Shown here: positions 9,899 through 18,287 of the stretch, one piece after another | How positions within the stretch are numbered: position 1 is the first letter of the stretch | How the letters are laid out: each line of letters begins with the position of its first letter | Position numbers and translations under genes: made by a program | Assembly: GCF_014201195.1 (NCBI RefSeq) | Contig: NZ_JACHDS010000001.1 | Coordinates: 5,518,001-5,582,000 of the forward strand | Length of the DNA stretch: 64,000 nucleotides | Source: Nocardiopsis mwathae | GTDB lineage: Bacteria > Actinomycetota > Actinomycetes > Streptosporangiales > Streptosporangiaceae | Direction of reading: 5' to 3' | Notes under the pieces: model-generated | What the model saw: the letters and a program-made list of their open reading frames with translations, nothing else | Told to the model about the DNA's origin: nothing | Databases searched by the model: none

Positions 9899-11137
9899 GT
9901 GGTCGACTCTGAGAGTGTGTCACGGGTATCCGTGGCCGAAACGTCCAGTTCAGGGGCGGACGAGGTCCGCGATGAACGGCGGCTGCTGTGGCGTGCCGCG
10001 CTGGTGCTGGCTGCGGCGATGGGTGTCGGGCGGTTCGTCTACACGCCCATCCTGCCGATGATGGAACAGCAGGCGGGGCTGAGCGCCGTAACGGGCGCGC
10101 ACATCGCCACCGCCAACTACCTCGGCTACATCGCCGGGGCGGTGCTGCTGAGCGTGCTCCCGTCCCTGGCGAACTCCCGCGCGCTCGCACGGGGCTCGCT
10201 GGTGCTCCTGGTCGCCACACTCGCGGCCATGCCGCTGACGGCCAGCCCGCCCGCGTGGATGGCGCTGCGGTTCCTCGCCGGTGTGACCAGCGCGGTCATC
10301 TTCATCGTGGCCGCACAGGCGCTCCTGCGGACACTGCGGCGCAGCCCGCACCTGTCCGGCTGGTCCTACGGCGGGGTCGGGCTGGGCATCGCGCTCTCCG
10401 GGGCCGTGGTGCTGGCGGCCGGCCCCACGACGTCCTGGCCGGTGTTCTGGTACCTCTCCGCCGCCCTGGCGCTGCTCCTCGGCGCGCCGGTGTGGACGCT
10501 GATCGACCGGGCCGCGGACCCGCGGGAGACCGCGAGCGGTGCCGGCGGCGCGGAACCCGCTTCCAAGCGGGCGTTCCGGCTGCTGCTCGCGGGCTACTTC
10601 CTCGAAGGTGTCGGCTACATCATCGCCGCCACGTTCCTTGTCGCGGCGCTGTCCGGGGCCGGTCTGACCTGGTTGGGCAACGGCGCCTGGGTGCTGGTCG
10701 GTGTGGCGGCCATCCCGTCGTGCGTGCTGTGGGCGTACTGGTCCCGCCGGATCTCGCGGCCCACCCTGCTGGTGGTGGCGCTGCTGGTGCAGGCGGTCGC
10801 CGTGGCGCTTCCCGGAGTCACCGACAACGCCGCGATGGTGATGGTCTCGGCCGTCCTGTTCGGCGGCACGTTCATGGGCATCACCACGCTCGCGCTGGCC
10901 GCCGGTGCCGAACTCAACGTCCCCCGCTCGGCGGCCGCGCTCACGACCGCCTACGGGCTGGGCCAGGTCGTGGGGCCGCTGGTGGTGCAACCGACGCTCG
11001 ACCACGGCTACCAGCCGGCGCTACTGATCGGCGGGGCGGTCCTGTCGGTGGGGGCAGTGGTGGTGCTGCTGCTCCGGGTGAGCTCCTGGCCCGGTATCCC
11101 TGCCCCCACCCGCCCGGCGCCACCCCGCGCCCGCTAG
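9899..11137 (+). CDS. MFS transporter, YbfB/YjiJ-like
   Basis: A 412-residue integral membrane protein with about 12 hydrophobic segments starting near residue 35 (ALVLAAAMGVGRFVYTPILP), characteristic of the YbfB/YjiJ branch of the major facilitator superfamily. The central loop (about residues 200-220) is charged and joins the two six-helix halves. It probably exports a small molecule. GTG 9899 gives the longest form; GTG 9917 is an alternative. It precedes an FAD/NAD(P) protein, with a hairpin in the gap, in a small co-directional run. A role in exporting the neighbouring terpenoid is possible but not shown. Confidence 0.8.
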   Translation: MVDSESVSRVSVAETSSSGADEVRDERRLLWRAALVLAAAMGVGRFVYTPILPMMEQQAGLSAVTGAHIATANYLGYIAGAVLLSVLPSLANSRALARGSLVLLVATLAAMPLTASPPAWMALRFLAGVTSAVIFIVAAQALLRTLRRSPHLSGWSYGGVGLGIALSGAVVLAAGPTTSWPVFWYLSAALALLLGAPVWTLIDRAADPRETASGAGGAEPASKRAFRLLLAGYFLEGVGYIIAATFLVAALSGAGLTWLGNGAWVLVGVAAIPSCVLWAYWSRRISRPTLLVVALLVQAVAVALPGVTDNAAMVMVSAVLFGGTFMGITTLALAAGAELNVPRSAAALTTAYGLGQVVGPLVVQPTLDHGYQPALLIGGAVLSVGAVVVLLLRVSSWPGIPAPTRPAPPRAR

Positions 11138-11152
11138 CGCATCGCCGAATCC

Positions 11153-11179
11153 GGAGCCGCGGTCCCGTCCGGCGGCTCC
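11153..11179 (+). terminator. Hairpin after the MFS gene
   Basis: GGAGCCGC at 11153-11160 pairs perfectly with GCGGCTCC at 11172-11179 across an 11-nt loop, 15 nt after the MFS stop. There is no T-tract, so it may be a weak terminator or attenuator before the downstream FAD gene. Confidence 0.45.
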
Positions 11180-11226
11180 GTGCCCTCCTCCGCACAGAGA
11201 CCGGTTAGAGAACAGAAAAGGCAGCT

Positions 11227-13182
11227 GTGACCAGGAACATCGCTATCGTCGGGCTCGGCCCGCGAGGATTGTCCGTGCTGGAGAGAATCGCCGAGAACGC
11301 ACGCATTCACCCACATTCATCCGTGGTCGTGCACGCCATCGATTCGGAGTCACCGGGGGCGGGATCCGTCTGGCGCCCGACGCAGCCCAGGAAATTGCTG
11401 ATGAACACGGTGGCATCGCAGGTCACGCTGTTCAACGACGACAGCGTCCGGTGCCGCGGCCCGATCGTGCCCGGCCCGAGTCTCTACGAGTGGGTCGAAC
11501 GCGGTGGCGCGGACGAGCTGGACGACCCGGAACTGCGATCCCAGGCGTCCCGGCTCGCGGCCGATGACTACCCCACCCGCGCCCTCTACGGCCGGTACCT
11601 GCACTGGGTGCTCGACCACATCCGCTCGGGGCTGCCCGCCAACGTCCGACTGGTCGTCCACACCGACCGGGTGCTCGCGGTCACCGCGCTGGAGGCCGGC
11701 GGGTACGCCGTCGTCCCGGCCCATGCCCACCAGGCGATCACCGTCGACAAGGTCGTGCTGGCACTCGGCCACCTGCCGGCGGGGCTGCGGGAGCGGGAGC
11801 GCCGTCTGGAGGCGTTCGCGATCACGCACGGGCTGCACTACATCCCGCCCGCGAACCCTGCCGACATCGACCTGTCCGACGTGACCGAGCGCGACACCGT
11901 GCTCATGAACGGCCTCGGACTGAACTTCTTCGACTACCTGACCCTGCTCACCGGCGCCCGCGGCGGCCGCTTCGACGAAACCGCGGACGGCCTGGTGTAC
12001 CGGCCCTCGGGAACCGAACCCCGGATCATCGCCGGATCCCGGCGCGGTATCCCCTACCACGCGCGCGGCGCCAACCAGAAGGGCGTGGCCGGCCGACACG
12101 ACCCGCGGTTCCTCACCCCAGAGACCATCGAGCACCTGCGGGACCGGGCGCGCCGCATCGGCGGGCTCGACTTCTTCGAGGACGTGTGGCCCCACATCAC
12201 CGACGAGGTCGCGTTCGTCTACTACTGCGCGCTGGCACGGCAGTCGGCGCCCGCGGCCGACCATCATGCCTTCGCCGCAGAGCTCATCGAGGCCCTGCCC
12301 CACGGGCCGGACCGCACGCGCCCGCTGCTGCGCCGGCACGGCATCGGCGCGGACGCCGAGTGGAACTGGGACCGGGTCTCCCAGCCGCTGGGGGACGGCG
12401 GCTTCGCCTCTCCCGAGGCGTTCACCGACCGCCTGCTCGCCTACCTCCGTGAGGACCTCGTCAACTCCCACGGCGGCAATGTGGACAACCCGCTCAAGGC
12501 CGCGCTGGACGCGCTGCGGGACCTGCGCAACGAGGTGCGCCAGGTCATCGACCACGGGCAGGTCACCGCGGCGTCCTACCGCGAACACGTCTCCCGCTTC
12601 TACACCCCGCTCAACGCGTTCGTCTCGATCGGACCGCCGCCGCACCGCATCGCCGAACTGGTCGCACTGATCGAAGCGGGAGTCGTGACCGTCGCCGGAC
12701 CCGGGTTCACCGCGACCGCCGATCCGCGCGGCCGATTCACCGGGAGCTCACCCGTCGTGGCCGGCGCCGAGTACACCGGAAACGTGCTCATCGACGCCCG
12801 CCTGCCGGACCCCGGTGTGGTCGGGTCGGACGACGTGCTGGTGCGCTTCCTGCTCGACAGCGGGATCGGGCGTCGGCACCGGCTGCGGACGAACGGGACC
12901 GAGCACGTCACCGGGGCTCTGGAGGTCACCGACCGGCCCTACCGGCTGATCGACGCCTCCGGCCGCCCGAACCCCGGCGTGCACGCCTTCGGGGTCCCCA
13001 CCGAGGGGGTCCACTGGGCCACGGCCGCCGGCGTCCGGCCCGGCGTGGACTCGGTGATCCTCGGGGACGCCGACGCGATCGCCCGCTCGGTCCTCGGCCT
13101 CGACGACGCCCCGGAGCCGGGGCACGAGGTGCGGCCCGAACCCGTCTCGGTCGGCGAACGACACGCGCTTTCGGCGCACTGA
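11227..13182 (+). CDS. FAD/NAD(P)-binding oxidoreductase-like protein
   Basis: A 651-residue cytoplasmic protein that opens with a dinucleotide-binding fold, IAIVGLGPRGLSVLERI (GxGxxG, residues 5-21), as in the FAD-NAD(P)-binding family PF13454. Further Rossmann-like features are VLALGHLPAG (about 178-187) and DTVLMNGLGLNFFDYL (about 223). The C-terminal end has PYRLIDASGRPNPGVHAFGVP, a flavoprotein-type closing motif. The exact reaction is unknown; family members are annotated as ornithine-hydroxylase-like or generic FAD proteins. GTG 11227 follows AAAAGG. It lies between an MFS transporter and a carboxymuconolactone decarboxylase-like gene, suggesting a small redox or detoxification unit. 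Confidence 0.75.
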   Translation: MTRNIAIVGLGPRGLSVLERIAENARIHPHSSVVVHAIDSESPGAGSVWRPTQPRKLLMNTVASQVTLFNDDSVRCRGPIVPGPSLYEWVERGGADELDDPELRSQASRLAADDYPTRALYGRYLHWVLDHIRSGLPANVRLVVHTDRVLAVTALEAGGYAVVPAHAHQAITVDKVVLALGHLPAGLRERERRLEAFAITHGLHYIPPANPADIDLSDVTERDTVLMNGLGLNFFDYLTLLTGARGGRFDETADGLVYRPSGTEPRIIAGSRRGIPYHARGANQKGVAGRHDPRFLTPETIEHLRDRARRIGGLDFFEDVWPHITDEVAFVYYCALARQSAPAADHHAFAAELIEALPHGPDRTRPLLRRHGIGADAEWNWDRVSQPLGDGGFASPEAFTDRLLAYLREDLVNSHGGNVDNPLKAALDALRDLRNEVRQVIDHGQVTAASYREHVSRFYTPLNAFVSIGPPPHRIAELVALIEAGVVTVAGPGFTATADPRGRFTGSSPVVAGAEYTGNVLIDARLPDPGVVGSDDVLVRFLLDSGIGRRHRLRTNGTEHVTGALEVTDRPYRLIDASGRPNPGVHAFGVPTEGVHWATAAGVRPGVDSVILGDADAIARSVLGLDDAPEPGHEVRPEPVSVGERHALSAH

Positions 13183-13220
13183 CCGCACACACGAATCAAC
13201 CGAAGGAGCTGAGCAGAACA

Positions 13221-13652
13221 GTGGAGCCGAGCCAAGGAGACGGTGCGGACCGCTACGCGGCCGGAGACCGGATCCGCCGACAGGTGCTGGGCGACCAGTA
13301 CGTGAACACCATGCTGCGCGGTTGGGAGCCCGCCAAGCCCCTGCTGGACCTGATCACCGAGTTCTCCTGGGGCACCATCTGGACACGCGAGGGCCTCGAC
13401 CTCAGGACGCGCAGCCTGCTCAACGTCGGCATGCTGGCCGCCCTGAACCGCCCCGCCGAACTGCGGCTGCACGTCGGTGGCGCGCTGCGCAACGGGTGCA
13501 CCCCGGAGGAGCTCGCCGAAGTCGCCCTGCAGGCCGCCGTCTACGCGGGGGTCCCGGTCGGGATCGACACCATGAAGATCATCCGTGAGGAAGCCGAGAG
13601 CTTCGAAGCGGAGGCGGGGGCGGCGGCGGAGGCCCCGAGCGCCGAGCGCTGA
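13221..13652 (+). CDS. Carboxymuconolactone decarboxylase family protein
   Basis: This 143-residue protein matches the small alpha-helical CMD/AhpD fold. It resembles the PcaC branch: the conserved block TRSLLNVGMLAALNR, then ELRLHVGGALRNGCTPEELAEVALQ and a YAGVP turn are all present. It lacks the CxxC of AhpD-type peroxidase reductases, so a PcaC-like decarboxylase or isomerase role is more likely than peroxide reduction. GTG 13221 follows AAGGAG by a normal spacing. It is 38 nt after the FAD gene and probably co-transcribed. A strong hairpin follows at 13666-13698. The other beta-ketoadipate genes are absent nearby, so the substrate is open. Confidence 0.85.
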   Translation: MEPSQGDGADRYAAGDRIRRQVLGDQYVNTMLRGWEPAKPLLDLITEFSWGTIWTREGLDLRTRSLLNVGMLAALNRPAELRLHVGGALRNGCTPEELAEVALQAAVYAGVPVGIDTMKIIREEAESFEAEAGAAAEAPSAER

Positions 13653-13665
13653 CCCCCCTCGGTTC

Positions 13666-13698
13666 GGCCGTGCACCCGGCGCGTCCAGGTGCACGGCC
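13666..13698 (+). terminator. Intrinsic-type hairpin after the CMD gene
   Basis: GGCCGTGCACC (13666-13676) and GGTGCACGGCC (13688-13698) form a perfect 11-bp stem with an 11-nt loop, 14 nt after the stop codon. It probably ends the transcript containing the FAD and CMD genes. No T-tract is present, as is common at high G+C. Confidence 0.65.
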
Positions 13699-13839
13699 GG
13701 TCATGGCGGGCCCGGTAAGGACGACCCCCGCACCGGATCGGCCCGGACCGAGTGGCCACACTGGCATGGAACGGCGAGTGGCCCCGGCCGTCGCTGCCGC
13801 GCGGGTGCGCCGGAGGCAGGAACGAGGAGTGATGACGGG

Positions 13840-14478
13840 ATGAGCCGGTACGCGCGCTTGGCGTTCACGGACACGGTGCGGCAGCTGCAGCAGGACGAGG
13901 GCACCCGCCCGGCCCACTGGAAGGACCTCGGCGAGGCCGTGGGCTGGGAGCGCGACCCGCTGGGCGAGCGCGAGACCGAGTTCATCACGGGACGGGACGG
14001 CTTCTACCTCGCCAGCGTGGGCGAGACCGGGTGGCCCTACATCCAGTTCCGCGGCGGCCCGCCCGGGTTCGTGCACGTCCTCGACCCGCTGACGCTGGCC
14101 TGCGCCGATGTCCGCGGGAACCGGCAGTACATCACCAACGGCAACCTCAAGACCGACGGCCGCGTGGCCCTGTTCTTCATGGACTACGCCCGCCAGTCCC
14201 GGCTCAAGCTGTTCGGCCACGCGCACACGCGCCACCTCGACGCGGACCCCGACCTGGCCGAGCGGGTGAGCTCACCCCGCACGGCCGGCCGCGTGGAGCG
14301 GGTCATGGTGATCGACCTCGAAGGCTACGACTGGAACTGCCCGAAGCACATCCCGCGTCGGCGCACCGACGCCGAACTCGCGCCGACCTTCGAACGGCTC
14401 CGCGCGCTGGAGGAGGAGAACGAACTCCTGCGCAAGCGCCTCGCGGAGCTCGGCGCGGACCCCGAGTCTGCGGTGTGA
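13840..14478 (+). CDS. Pyridoxamine-5'-phosphate-oxidase-like flavin-binding protein
   Basis: A 212-residue protein of the split-barrel flavin-binding superfamily. Visible are ITGRDGFYLASVGETGWPYIQFRGG (the first strands), NLKTDGRVALFFMDYA and YDWNCPKHIPRR near residue 165, a phrase typical of actinobacterial PNPOx-like proteins. The last 30 residues form a charged heptad-like helix (RLRALEEENELLRKRLAEL) suited to coiled-coil pairing. ATG 13840 has GAGGAG 10 nt upstream and is preferred over the longer open frame. It may bind FMN or F420; substrate unknown. A separate transcript is likely because a hairpin precedes it. Confidence 0.8.
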   Translation: MSRYARLAFTDTVRQLQQDEGTRPAHWKDLGEAVGWERDPLGERETEFITGRDGFYLASVGETGWPYIQFRGGPPGFVHVLDPLTLACADVRGNRQYITNGNLKTDGRVALFFMDYARQSRLKLFGHAHTRHLDADPDLAERVSSPRTAGRVERVMVIDLEGYDWNCPKHIPRRRTDAELAPTFERLRALEEENELLRKRLAELGADPESAV

Positions 14479-14510
14479 GGAAGCTCGGCCGCAACGGCCG
14501 CGGCGACCGA

Positions 14511-14729
14511 TCAGCCGCGCGGGGCGGTGGGGGAGCGGTCGGGCCTCCGGCGGAGGATCAGCTGGGAGACGGTGACGACCAGGACGACCGGAGCCCCCGT
14601 CGCGACGACCCACCACCAGAAGTGGACATTCATGCCGTCTTCCAGGAAACGTCCCGCCGCTGCGCTCAGGATCAGGACCATGGCGATGGACAGCGCGGCG
14701 TCGCTGAAGTTCCGTTGTCCTGGCGTCAC
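14511..14729 (-). CDS. Small two-helix membrane protein
   Basis: A 72-residue protein with two predicted membrane segments: roughly residues 10-30 (AALSIAMVLILSAAAG) and 38-60 (WWWVVATGAPVVLVVTVSQL), then a basic tail RRRPDRS. Its composition is that of a real membrane protein rather than an antisense shadow. No family is recognised. It lies opposite to and between the flavin-binding protein and the pentapeptide gene. Confidence 0.55.
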   Translation of the reverse strand: MTPGQRNFSDAALSIAMVLILSAAAGRFLEDGMNVHFWWWVVATGAPVVLVVTVSQLILRRRPDRSPTAPRG

Positions 14730-14952
14730 GCGAGCCTTCCTCCGGTAGTCGTCCGTGCGGCGTCATCGCAAGGGATGTGCTCGCTTACCCGGTGGACTAT
14801 TCCAATGGTGGACCCCTAAAGGCGGCGTCACCCGCTGTGGCCAGCCGATTAATGATTTGCTTTCGCTGCGGGGCGGTGCGGCAGACTGGCCGCCGACCAG
14901 GACGCGGCGATGGGGGAGGCCGCGTCCGTTGCGGGGGCGGGGGCCACGCGTT

Positions 14953-15780
14953 TTGTCCGAGGCGCAACAGAACATCGACCGCCGCCGCCTGCGGGCCGAC
15001 TGCACGAACTGCTTCGGGCTGTGCTGTGTGGCGCTGCCGTTCGCCGCGTCGGCGGACTTCGCCGTCGACAAGGACGCCGGGACGCCGTGCGCGAACCTGC
15101 GGGAGGACTTCGGCTGCGGGATCCACGCGCGCCTGCGGGACCGGGGGTTCTCCGGCTGCACCGTCTTCGACTGCTTCGGGGCAGGGCAGCAGCTCTCCCA
15201 GGTCACCTACGGCGGACAGGACTGGCGGCGGAGTCCGGGGACGGCGCGGGAGATGTTCGACGTCTTCGCCGTCATGCGGCAGCTGCACGAGCTGCTCTGG
15301 TACCTGGCCGAGGCCCTGGAGCTGCCGCAGGCCCGCGCCGTCCACGGCGACCTGCGCCGCCTGTACGACGCCACCGAGCACCTGACCCGCGGTAGCACCG
15401 CCGAGCTGTCGGCGGTGGATGTGGCGGCCCACCGGCGGGAGGTCGACCGGCTGCTGCTGCGTACCAGCGAGCTGGTCCGGGCCGAGGTCCCGGGGATGGG
15501 GAAGAAGCGGAACCACCGGGGAGCCGACCTGGTCGGGGCGAAGCTGAAGGGCGCCGACCTCCGCGGCGCGAACCTGCGCGGGGCGCTGCTCATCGCGGCC
15601 GACCTCCGCGGCGCCGACCTGCGCTCCGCGGACCTCATCGGCGCGGACTTCCGGGACACCGACCTGCGCGGCGCCGACCTCACCGGCGGCCTCTTCCTCA
15701 CCCAACCCCAGGTCAACGCGGCCAGGGGAGACGCCCGGACCGCCCTCCCCCCGACACTGGAGCGCCCCGCCCACTGGTAG
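14953..15780 (+). CDS. Pentapeptide-repeat protein with cysteine-rich N-terminus
   Basis: About 275 residues from a proposed TTG start. The first 70 residues carry a cysteine cluster (DCTNCFGLCC, then a GTPCAN, GCGIH and GCTVFDC series) that may bind metal or iron-sulfur. A helical middle follows. Residues about 190-245 are a right-handed beta-helix of pentapeptides of A(D/N)LRG type: GADLVGAKLKGADLRGANLR and on. The repeat is short, about 11-12 pentapeptides. Start choice is uncertain: no ATG or GTG lies near the conserved region, and the frame upstream is not protein-like. Family known, function unknown. Confidence 0.7.
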   Translation: MSEAQQNIDRRRLRADCTNCFGLCCVALPFAASADFAVDKDAGTPCANLREDFGCGIHARLRDRGFSGCTVFDCFGAGQQLSQVTYGGQDWRRSPGTAREMFDVFAVMRQLHELLWYLAEALELPQARAVHGDLRRLYDATEHLTRGSTAELSAVDVAAHRREVDRLLLRTSELVRAEVPGMGKKRNHRGADLVGAKLKGADLRGANLRGALLIAADLRGADLRSADLIGADFRDTDLRGADLTGGLFLTQPQVNAARGDARTALPPTLERPAHW

Positions 15781-15796
15781 GCGGCCCGCCCTCCCT

Positions 15797-15881
15797 CCCC
15801 TCCGTCGGTCTCGGCAATGTGCACCGAACACGAGAAACCACCGGCGATTTTCGGTGCGCTTCGCCGAGATCACCGGAGGGG
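15797..15881. repeat. Long imperfect palindrome, copy A (GGTGCA type)
   Basis: Arms at about 15797-15827 and 15851-15881 pair over roughly 30 bp with a few mismatches, around a loop ending GGCGATTTT. It lies in the 126-bp gap between the convergent pentapeptide and deazaflavin-hemerythrin genes. It shares arm sequence with 48853-48910 and the loop motif with 38961-39046 and 55558-55641. A bidirectional terminator or a REP-like element fits. Confidence 0.75.
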
Positions 15882-15906
15882 GCGGGGCGACGTCGTCGGG
15901 GAAAGG

Positions 15907-16839
15907 TCAACCGGTCTCGGGCACTCCGGGTGGGGGCCAGGGGACCTCGCGGAGGACGGGGAGCAGGGTCGCCTCCTCGTAGTCGAGGTGGGCCCGCAGT
16001 TCCTCCGACAGCCGCACCAGCTCGGCGCGGAACCGCTCGGGGTCGGCGTCGGCGATGTCCTCCAGCAGCGCGGCGAGGTCGCGCTGGATGCGCGCGACCG
16101 TCCGGTGCTCCGCCGTCAGCCGGTCCAGGGCGTCGGCCAGGTGCGGGTGGGACGCGCGCACGCCGGGGAAGAGGTGCGCGTCCTCGCCGGTGTGGTGGAA
16201 CTCCAGGGCCTGGCAGAACGCCAGGCAGTGCTGGCGGATCTGCAAGCCGAGCCCCGGTGCCGGGGGCGTGCCCCGTCCCCGGCGGGCCTCCACCGCGGCG
16301 AAGTGGGCGTCGACCTCGGTGCGCACGTGCCGCAGCTGCGACCGGAGCCAGGCGTGGATCTCCACCATCTTGTCGGCGAGGCTGGTGATCTCGGCGGGGA
16401 CGTCCGCCGCGGAGTGGTCGGGCCGCTCCAGGGCCACGACCGGCAGCACCCGCTGGGTGCGGGCCTGGTAGTCGGCGTACCCGGGCTGCTCGCCGACGAT
16501 GTGCCCGAAGAGGCGGTCGCGTCGCGCACCCTCGGCCGGCACCGCGATCGCCTCGAACACCTCGGTGCCCAGCTCCACCTCCACGACCGGGTTGGCGAGC
16601 AGGTTGTGGTACCAGGCGGGGTGGCGGGGCGCTCCCGCGGCGGACGCGACGACCAGCACCTCCTCGCCGTGGCGGACGAAGCCGAGCGGCACGGTGTGCC
16701 GCTGTCCGGACTTCGCTCCGGTGGTGGTGAGCAGGAGGACGTGGCCCTCCTCCGACGGGTCGCCGACCCGTCCTCCGTTGGCGCGGAACTCCTCGATGAT
16801 CGCTCGGTTGAAGGCCGCTTGGTCGAATGTCGCGGACAA
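15907..16839 (-). CDS. F420-type deazaflavin-dependent reductase fused to hemerythrin domain
   Basis: About 310 residues with two domains. Residues 1-135 are a DDN-like nitroreductase family domain: LLLTTTGAKSGQRHTVPLGF, then GAPRHPAWYHNLLANPVVEVELG, the split barrel that binds coenzyme F420. Residues about 150-305 are a hemerythrin HHE four-helix bundle with likely iron ligands in EIHAWL, LEFHHTGEDAHLFP, TAEHRTV and LDYEEATLLP. The proposed start is TTG 16839 with GAGGAG 11 nt upstream; the ATG at 16941 adds 34 residues of low-complexity sequence and is less likely. Coupling of an F420 reductase with an oxygen- or NO-binding di-iron bundle suggests redox sensing or detoxification (inference). 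Confidence 0.8.
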   Translation of the reverse strand: MSATFDQAAFNRAIIEEFRANGGRVGDPSEEGHVLLLTTTGAKSGQRHTVPLGFVRHGEEVLVVASAAGAPRHPAWYHNLLANPVVEVELGTEVFEAIAVPAEGARRDRLFGHIVGEQPGYADYQARTQRVLPVVALERPDHSAADVPAEITSLADKMVEIHAWLRSQLRHVRTEVDAHFAAVEARRGRGTPPAPGLGLQIRQHCLAFCQALEFHHTGEDAHLFPGVRASHPHLADALDRLTAEHRTVARIQRDLAALLEDIADADPERFRAELVRLSEELRAHLDYEEATLLPVLREVPWPPPGVPETG

Positions 16840-17339
16840 GTGGAAGGAATCTCCTCGATACGTGTGGGGCCGTGGCGGCCATGGCGACCACGGTGATGGT
16901 GAATGACTGCGGTGCGCGGCGCGTGGGCGCACGCGGAGCACAGGTGGCCCTCGCCGGGGAGAAGGCGTCAGGATCGGGAAACGCGCAGCACGAACAGCCT
17001 GCGAACAGGGCGGCCGTCAGGAACGGGGAGCGGCTGCGCGGGGCCCGACAGCGGTGCCTGGCACCGCGAGCGGCAAGGGGCGACGCGCGGACGTGACGGC
17101 GTCAGCGGCGGTCAGTGGCTATGCGAAGAAGAAAAGCATGGAAATCGCCCCTTCGATCAAGGTGCCCGCCCACCTACCGGCCTACCCAGTGCTCTCTGGC
17201 CGGCGGCGCGCGGCACGCGGCCCATTACAGCCATCCGTCCGCCTTCTGTCAACGCCGAAAAAGTGTTGCGGTCACCGCGGTCGAAGCACTAGGGATAGAG
17301 CGGTCCACTCGCCGTACCGGATGATCGAGAGAGACGCGC
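16840..17339. other. 500-bp intergenic region
   Basis: Between the divergent hemerythrin-fusion and DHFR-like genes. I see no supported gene. It probably contains both promoters; the AT-richest part is at about 17115-17150. A GAGAGAGA Shine-Dalgarno stretch at 17325-17334 belongs to the downstream gene. Confidence 0.5.
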
Positions 17340-17912
17340 ATGCGGAAGTTGACCTACTACATCGCCATGTCCATCGACGGGTGTATCGAGGGGCCCGGCG
17401 GGGAGGTGGACTTCTATCCGCTCGGCGAGGAGTTCGCGGCCCACATGTCCGCCGAGTACCCCGAGTGCCTGCCGACGCATGTGCGGGAGCGCTTCGGGAT
17501 CGACGTGCCCAACCGCCGCTTCGACACGGTGATCCAGGGCCGGACCAGCTACCAGATCGCCCTGCGTGAGGGCATCACCAGCCCCTATGCGCACACCCGG
17601 CAGTACGTGGCCTCCACCTCCATGGCCGAGAGCCCCGACCCGGCCGTCCGGATCGTCGCCGACCCCCTCGAAACGGTTCGTGGACTCAAGCGGGAGAACG
17701 GCGACCTCGGTATCTACCTCGTCGGCGGCGCCAAGCTCGCCGGTGCGCTGCTCCCCGAGATCGACGAGCTGGTGATCAAGCGCTACCCCGTCGTCGCCGG
17801 TGCCGGGACCCCCATGTTCACCGGCGCGCGGTTCGACCCCGCCGAGTTCGCACTCACCGACCGCCGTGTCTTCGGCAACGGAACCGAGTGCTCGACCTAC
17901 ACGCGTGCCTGA
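17340..17912 (+). CDS. Dihydrofolate-reductase-like protein (RibD C-terminal family)
   Basis: A 190-residue protein of the RibD_C/DHFR superfamily: it opens with KLTYYIAMSIDGCIEGPGG, the usual N-terminal strand and substrate loop, and contains YLVGGAKLAGALLPEIDEL (about 125-143), the NADPH-binding GG turn and following helix. Actinomycetes carry many such paralogues, most without a known substrate. It lacks the deaminase half of RibD. ATG 17340 follows GAGAGAGA. It appears monocistronic. Confidence 0.85.
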   Translation: MRKLTYYIAMSIDGCIEGPGGEVDFYPLGEEFAAHMSAEYPECLPTHVRERFGIDVPNRRFDTVIQGRTSYQIALREGITSPYAHTRQYVASTSMAESPDPAVRIVADPLETVRGLKRENGDLGIYLVGGAKLAGALLPEIDELVIKRYPVVAGAGTPMFTGARFDPAEFALTDRRVFGNGTECSTYTRA

Positions 17913-18287
17913 GAACGGGCCGTCGGGGCCGCGTCGGCGGTCACCGGGTGTATCGGCGCGTGGGCAGAACAGAACACCAGGGCCGAAACCAGTGCTTTCT
18001 GCAGCACACGGTGACACTCCTCTTACTGGCCGGATAAGGCCGATGGTCTCTTGACCCCTTGTGGGGGTTCCCTTGACCGATAACACTTTTCCTAGGACTC
18101 ACACATGCGAGACGGCCCCTTCTGAAGCCGCCGGTCACGCGGCGGCACACTGAGGAGTGATGCGGCCAGTGGTGGATGTTCCCGGGGCGAATGGGCGAGT
18201 AAGGATCCCGGACGACGGCGGCCAGGCCGTCACAGGCGTTGGCGATGGGAGGAACGGCGCACCACCGGACCGAAGCGGGGCGGGGCG
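17913..18287. other. 375-bp region upstream of the PknG operon
   Basis: No supported gene. A TTGACC at 18073 followed by an AT-rich AACACTTTTCCTAGGA is promoter-like, but the spacing to any -10 is poor, so I do not call it. The promoter of the signalling operon is expected here. Confidence 0.45.

Noticed and set aside
18073-18092. TTGACC / AT-rich stretch as a sigma-70 promoter of pknG
   Set aside because: Spacing to any TANNNT is wrong, so I do not list it.
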